A stretch of 64,000 nucleotides of DNA from Dermatemys mawii (Eukaryota > Chordata > Testudines > Dermatemydidae): the NCBI GenBank assembly GCA_007922305.1, contig ML677366.1, positions 11,469,132-11,533,131 on the forward strand. Reading direction: 5' to 3'. The position numbers were made by a program, and so were the translations under genes. The notes beneath the pieces were generated by a model. That model did no database searches. It saw only the letters and a program-made list of their open reading frames with translations, and was not told the origin of the DNA. The stretch's first letter is position 1; the number at the start of each line of letters is the position of its first letter. Positions 59,230 through 64,000 of this stretch are shown here, piece by piece.

Positions 59230-59242
59230 CCCCCCCCCCCCC
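59230..59242 (+). repeat. C homopolymer
   Basis: 13 C in a row in a pyrimidine-rich stretch (59,190-59,250). On the opposite strand this is a G-run. Confidence 0.85.
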
Positions 59243-60447
59243 AGTCTTCCTTTTCAATGGCAAGTTGCAAGGGGACCAGGAACAAGGAAAATTGGAAAAA
59301 AAAATGAAAAAATTTCCAAAGCAAAAATTCTGATTACAACTCTCTTTTTAGGGAAAAAATTAAAAGAAATGAAATATTGTTCCTTTTTGAAATCCAGGAA
59401 AAAAATTACTGCAGTTTTGTGCATCCTTCCTCTATTTTCAACCAACTCTCTGACAAGCTTCTCAGGGATCAAATAAAAGCTGTAAAGGTCTTCAAATAAC
59501 AAGCTGCGGAGAATTTATACATTTTAATGTTTATTCTGAGTTAAAATGACTGTAATGATTCAGCTGCATTTGTGAGATTGTGAATCTGTGTTTTTTCTGT
59601 TTTCAGTTGATTTCCTTCACAATAATATGATTTTGCATATTAGCAAAGAAGAAAATATTTAATGTTATAGAAACACACCTTGCATCAGTCAAAGGAACAA
59701 GCTTTAGAGAATTTTGTTTTCCCCCTTCTCTTGTGTCATTCTGAAGGAAATACAAATGATTTTGCGTGACACAAAAGGTGCCCACTGCCATTTATATTTC
59801 TAGCATTTGCGCTGAGCTTTTCAGCAGGTGAGTACTAGCTTGCTCAGACAGACAGGTAATAATAATATACTTTGTAGTGAACAGGAAGTCTGCAAACAGC
59901 CATAATGTCTTGCCACGGGTGCATATATAGTAGGACAGGTTTTCTAATGGCAGAACAGTCAGGAAAATAAGAGCAAAACTTATAGTCAATAAACTTGTCA
60001 CGGAAAAGTAAATGGAAGAGAGTCGAATAAGGCATTTAGAGGAAACCATAGCAGTAGCTTAAAAATCCTGGTTTCATCAGCTGTGCTAGAGATGAAGCTA
60101 CTCTCCGCAACCTTGACTTCCATAGCAGTGATGAATGATTTGAATTTTCTCTCTCTTTAATAGTTTGGAAACTCTTTTCCTTAGCTAGCTTTTTCTGCCA
60201 GCTGTTTTAGCAAGATTTGGCCTTGAAACAAATACCATCATTACATGAATAAATCTCTCACTGTTGTAAGTAGGCTAGATTTTCAGTATTAGTAATGCTG
60301 TATTTGTGAGTGCTTCCTCTTACTCCCCACCCCTCCAAAAACACATTGTAACTCTTGTGGTGCTAAAAATCATTCTTGTGGAACATTGGCTGTGTACTCT
60401 TAAAGCAGCTGGTGTGTTCCTGAAGTTCATATGCTGTGAGTGTTAAT

Positions 60448-60500
60448 TCATTAATATTTGTAAAGTGCTTGGAGTTCCTTGGATGAAATGAGCAAATGAA
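60448..60500 (+). mobile_element. SINE tail fragment (tentative)
   Basis: tttgtaaagtgcttggagttccttggatgaaat resembles the Cry-type SINE 3' region. The rest is absent. Confidence 0.3.
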
Positions 60501-60975
60501 ATCCAAAGTGTTCAAGTTAAATGAACATTGCCAAAGCTGCCTACATTTGAGCAATTGGGAAACTGACATCCCCTACCTTTTATTTATATAGCGCCGCAAG
60601 CGTGGAACTGTGTAGGGGAAATACTGCCAAACAAATAAATAAGGCTTGCCTCAAATGTCTAACAGCCTACATACATCCAGTGACAAACTGGTGCAGCATG
60701 TACTGCACTAAACAAAAATGGAGAGGTGCAAGTAATCATAACTGAAAAGCACCCTAGAATGGCTGTGTTTGAAAGTGGGGTCTTGGCAGATATTGACTGT
60801 GAAGATGTACCAAGCCTAAGAAGCACAAAATAATGCAGCAGAAAGGAAGGAAGTGGGTTAGGAAGGCAGCTGCGTCAGAAGCAGGAGATAGGCAGAGCAG
60901 CACTTTGATCAGGATTCCATTTTAAAGCTTTCATCTTTAAGGAATCCTTCACTTTCCCGCCCCCTTTCCTGCGTT

Positions 60976-61042
60976 GTGCGGGAGGCCAAACTAGATGATC
61001 ATAATGGTCCCTTCTGACCCTAAAGTCTATGAGTCTAAGAAG
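60976..61042 (+). mobile_element. CR1 3' terminus
   Basis: ggaggccaaactagatgatcataatggtcc, then cttctgaccctaaagtctatgagtctaagaa, a well-preserved CR1 tail. No ORF2 part is attached. Confidence 0.85.
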
Positions 61043-61880
61043 TCATTCCTTACTCTGAGTTTGAGAGTTGTTCGTACATACACAGAACATGCATACAGTT
61101 CTAGAAAGCCTTCAGATGTATGATGTAAGGTTGAGATGCACGGTATAGAAGTATCCAGAGTAAGGGGTGAAAATGCACTGGGAAATTGCCTTGCCACCCC
61201 GGATGTGTATGAGCATGTCTAATGTTTTCTAACCTTGCTAACTTCTTCCCTTAAGTATTTTTTTTTCAACCCTTGTTGTTCTTTTAAAGGAGTTCTTGTG
61301 TAAATATTGAATACAAAAATGACTTCTCAAGTATTTTATGAAAAATGTGATTTTCTCTTTGTGTAGCAATGATTGTAGGGAGGTGATATCCTGTCAACAC
61401 TATTGGTATCTTGCCAATCTAACATTTAGCTTTGTCTGTGTGTATAAAATTTTCAGGGGTAATTATAATTACTTTGAGATACATTTTGTGCAACTACAAA
61501 CTTACTGTATCTTCTCTGCTGCCCCCCAAAGATGTCTTAGAAGTATGCAGTAATAATTAGAGCTGGATGAATAATGCAAACAATTTCTCAATAGTTTTTG
61601 TCTGAATCCTTAAATGAACTCTAGTAGCCTTTTTGGGCCCCTTTTTAATCACATCCCATGAATGCTAGAATAATTGAATTTTACTAGCACAACTGTTTAG
61701 GAAAGGCAAATTTCAGAGTCTTCTGAATGATTTTATATGGAAACAATACATTTAAAATTTCACCTGCTTCTGCCAGAATACTCATGTTAATTTAATTACG
61801 GAAGATGAAAAAATATTATATGATTTTTATCTGAGCAATCTCTACTAAGCAACACAGCTCACGTTTCATGATCAGCATAC
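61043..61880. other. Non-coding, nothing recognised
   Basis: AT-rich. No exon or repeat family recognised. Confidence 0.4.
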
Positions 61881-61885
61881 ATCAG

Positions 61886-62506
61886 CAGTGGGGAAACTTT
61901 TTGGCCCGAGGGCCACATCTGGGCATGGAAATGGTATGGCGGGCCGTGAATGCTCACAAAATTGGGGCTGGGGTTCAGGAGAAGGTGGGGACTCTGGTTT
62001 AGGGTGCAGGCTCTGGGGTGGGGCCAGAAAAGAGGAGTTCAGGGGGAGGGGACAGGGGTTAGGGTGCCTCGGGTGTGTGCGAGGGCTTCGGATGGGGGTG
62101 CGGGTTCTGGGCTGGGGTTTGGGATGCAGGAGAGTGCTCCAGGTTCCAGAATGAGGGGTTCGGAAGGCGGTAGGGGGATCAGGGCTGGGGCAGGATTGTA
62201 GGCAGCTCCTGGAAACAACGGCATGTCCCTCCTGCAGCTCGTACATGAAGTTTTGGCCATCTGTAGTCGCCGCCCCTGCAGCCCCCATTGGCCGCAGTTC
62301 CCGGCCAATGGGAGCTGTGGGGGCAGCACCTATCAATGGGGCAGGCGTAGCACTCCCTGGCTGCCCCTAAATGTAGGAGCTGTGGAGGGACATGCCACTG
62401 CTTCCCGGAGCTGCTTTCAACCCCGCTCCGCAGTGTGAGCTTGAGGGGTGTTTAAATAGTCTGGCAGGCTGAATGTGGCCCTTGGGCTGTAGTTTGCCCG
62501 CCCCGG
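61886..62506. mobile_element. hAT-type element, 0.6 kb, non-autonomous
   Basis: Left end cagtggggaaactttttggc, right end gctgtagtttgcccgccccgg, an imperfect inverted repeat. Subterminal ggcccgagggccaca / aatgtggcccttgggc are also inverted. The interior is G-rich (ggggttcagg-, gggctggg-type iterations at 61,965-62,190) and includes cccattggccgcag/ccaatgggagctg palindromes like those of the 53,990 family. Flanks do not give a clean duplication. Open frames here are artefacts of G-rich repeats. Confidence 0.65.
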
Positions 62507-62514
62507 TGTAAATT

Positions 62515-63020
62515 TAAAGAAAAACATGTTTGTCAGACAAGACTCAAATACACATTTGAAGAAACTGATCTTCTCCAGAACATCCTGCAAACAGAAAAAG
62601 AATCTGAATTTGTTGAATGAATTATTAGTCGCTTCTCATAAGAGCTATTTTTGTGATTTCCCTTCCTCTCCTCTCCTCTTTTTATATTAGGAGAGAAGAA
62701 GTAACATGTCAGTGATGTTGCTAGTTGGCAGGTTTTCTTCTGTCTTTCAAGATGTAACTTCAGTAACTTTAACTTCTTACCTTCTGCATTCTGTGTCCCT
62801 CAAGTCTGTCTGGACTTGCTGCTGATGTTAAGGTTCTTCTAGACTTCCTAATCTAAACCTTTTATATAGTGTTTCTGTGCATTGTTAAAGAAGAGCTGCA
62901 TTCCACTCAAGAGGTCGTTGCAATTCAGTACTTAGTCCTGGAAGAAGATCCTTACAGGTGGACCCCCGCCTCAGCTCCCTTTATTTCACTGGGACCCTAT
63001 ATGAGCACTGCACAGTTTAG
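62515..63020. other. Non-coding, nothing recognised
   Basis: No exon with convincing splice sites. No repeat family recognised. Confidence 0.4.
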
Positions 63021-63049
63021 CCTGCATGCATATCCTTGCAGGAGTAGAG

Positions 63050-63235
63050 CTGAAGGTCTAATCTATGCTAGAGAAGGTTTGCTGGCATAGGTATACCTTC
63101 CAAACCTTCCTAGTATAGACGCAGTTTATGCTGACAAAGTAGTGCTTTTCTTGGTATAGCTTAAACCAGCTGCCCAAACAAAGCACGTTTTATCGGCAAA
63201 AAAAAGCTTTGAAAGCTGCTTTGCTAGTATAAAAT
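63050..63235. mobile_element. MITE-like sequence (tagtatagacgcag family), tentative
   Basis: ctaatctatgctagagaagg, ttgctggcataggtatacc, ctagtatagacgcagttta, ttcttggtatagcttaaacc and gctttgctagtataaaa match, from memory, a frequent turtle MITE with 'gctagtatagac' termini. The two ends, taatctatgctagagaag and ctttgctagtataa, are inversely related. No target duplication is fixed. Confidence 0.45.
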
Positions 63236-64000
63236 GTTTGTTCTTAAAACAAAACTAAAAGAGGCAGGGAGGAAACCCTCCTACCCAACATTATTGTACC
63301 AGGAAAAGTTTTAAATGCACGTATGGCCTTAGTTTGGAAAATTCTTTTGTAGCCTTGAGGAGGATGGCATGTAATTGTACCATGATATGAGCATGTACTA
63401 GTATTAGACAGGCTTCCAGACTCTCCAAAATGTAGGATGGCTTTTGTATCTAGTTTAAAACCCCAACAAAACCTGGGTAGTATTGCTGATGTTTGCTATG
63501 AATTTGCCTTCAAAAGCTGAACAGTATTTAGTAACTGTAAGAGATCTGGAGATCTCTGCAATATTAATTTTTTTATATTGAATGTGGATTTATATAGGCA
63601 GCAGGATTCTGCATGAACATTGATAGTACAGAGAAAGCTGAGGATTGGAAATGTATGACTCAGTAGCAGCAGAATTTTCTGAAGTACTAGATAAGCAGTT
63701 TCAAGATGGAGTAGAGCTGAAAAACATTGCATACATTGAGCAGACAGTATTACTCTGCATCTTACAGAACTGTACTCTCTTGTGCACACTGTTTCGCTTG
63801 CTCTTCGCCTGATTTTGGACTAGTAACCCTACCTTAGCTTCTTTCGGCATGGCGTAAAATCCTTGTTTGGTTTGTTATGACTGTTTCAGAGCACGGTATG
63901 TTTAAATAATGACCTTTAAATCTCAACTTTGGTTTCCAATTATTTTTTTTCCGAAGTAATCTCCCAGTGAGTCCAGGTTTGTGGGAAACTTTCTGCACAA
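63236..64000. other. Non-coding, nothing recognised
   Basis: AT-rich sequence with no convincing exon before the window ends. Confidence 0.4.

Larger units (their letters stand above)
54634..60440. other. Non-coding, probable intron, few recognisable repeats
   Basis: About 5.8 kb without a convincing exon. Noted elements are a TG/GGT microsatellite (55,011-55,047) and a C-run (59,230-59,242). The open frames near 59,047-59,500 come from low-complexity T, C and A runs. Confidence 0.4.

Noticed and set aside
59047..59502. Hydrophobic or Lys-rich frames near 59.2 kb
   Set aside because: They come from poly-T, poly-C and poly-A tracts. No acceptor/donor pair frames them.
61888..62336. Overlapping 88- to 154-codon frames in the G-rich element
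   Set aside because: They arise from gggg-tt-iterations inside a MITE-like unit and have no transposase motifs.
1..64000. CRISPR array, prophage, operon or other prokaryotic system
   Set aside because: Repeat content, splice sites and base composition are vertebrate. No regularly spaced short repeats or operon structure occur.

Overview
This is a stretch of vertebrate nuclear genome, most likely from a turtle. The lineage call is my recognition of repeat families, not a database result. The families are: CR1 LINE copies of several ages, tRNA-derived SINE copies with the layout of the cryptodiran turtle (Cry-type) SINEs, many short hAT-type inverted-repeat transposons, and relics that look like Penelope-like elements. 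There are no operons, Shine-Dalgarno sites or CRISPR arrays. Almost all long open frames here are chance frames in GC-rich DNA or fragments of repeats.

Layout. 1-16.3 kb is mostly unique, non-coding DNA. It holds a nested MITE pair (0.99-1.6 kb), one TIR MITE (7.65 kb), a direct duplication of about 410 bp (8.57 and 12.05 kb), CA and GA microsatellites, and a weak minus-strand exon candidate (14.7 kb). 16.3-31.6 kb is rich in repeats: a SINE, a hAT-like element with ATTAAT-rich ends, an internally deleted CR1 (21.6-22.5 kb), a complete 480-bp hAT MITE with target-site duplication (23.7 kb), a minus-strand CR1 with a recognisable reverse-transcriptase core (29.35-30.69 kb), and others. 32.1-44.5 kb has a GC-rich LTR-like repeat, an inverted duplication (34.9 and 36.3 kb), two more hAT MITEs (38.4 and 38.8 kb) and a perfect 16-bp hairpin (39.35 kb).

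The one convincing gene landmark is a CpG island at about 44.74-45.72 kb. It has an NRF1-type site, a GC-rich leader exon ending at a consensus splice donor (45,162/45,163), and a long first intron. A candidate second exon (48,574-48,739) opens with an ATG followed by a signal-peptide-like segment and ends in phase 0 at a good donor. I do not recognise the protein. If the model is right, the gene runs on the + strand and the rest of the window (48.7-64 kb) is its intron or introns, filled with repeats.

Most interesting observations: (i) seven hAT insertions with 8-bp target duplications all fit nnnTAnnn, and two lie 49 bp apart in one CR1 tail; (ii) a degenerate hammerhead-ribozyme-like core lies in a probable Penelope-like relic at 53.7 kb; (iii) an element at 49.3 kb carries inverted ZNF143/THAP11-type motifs; (iv) there are two local duplications, one direct and one inverted.
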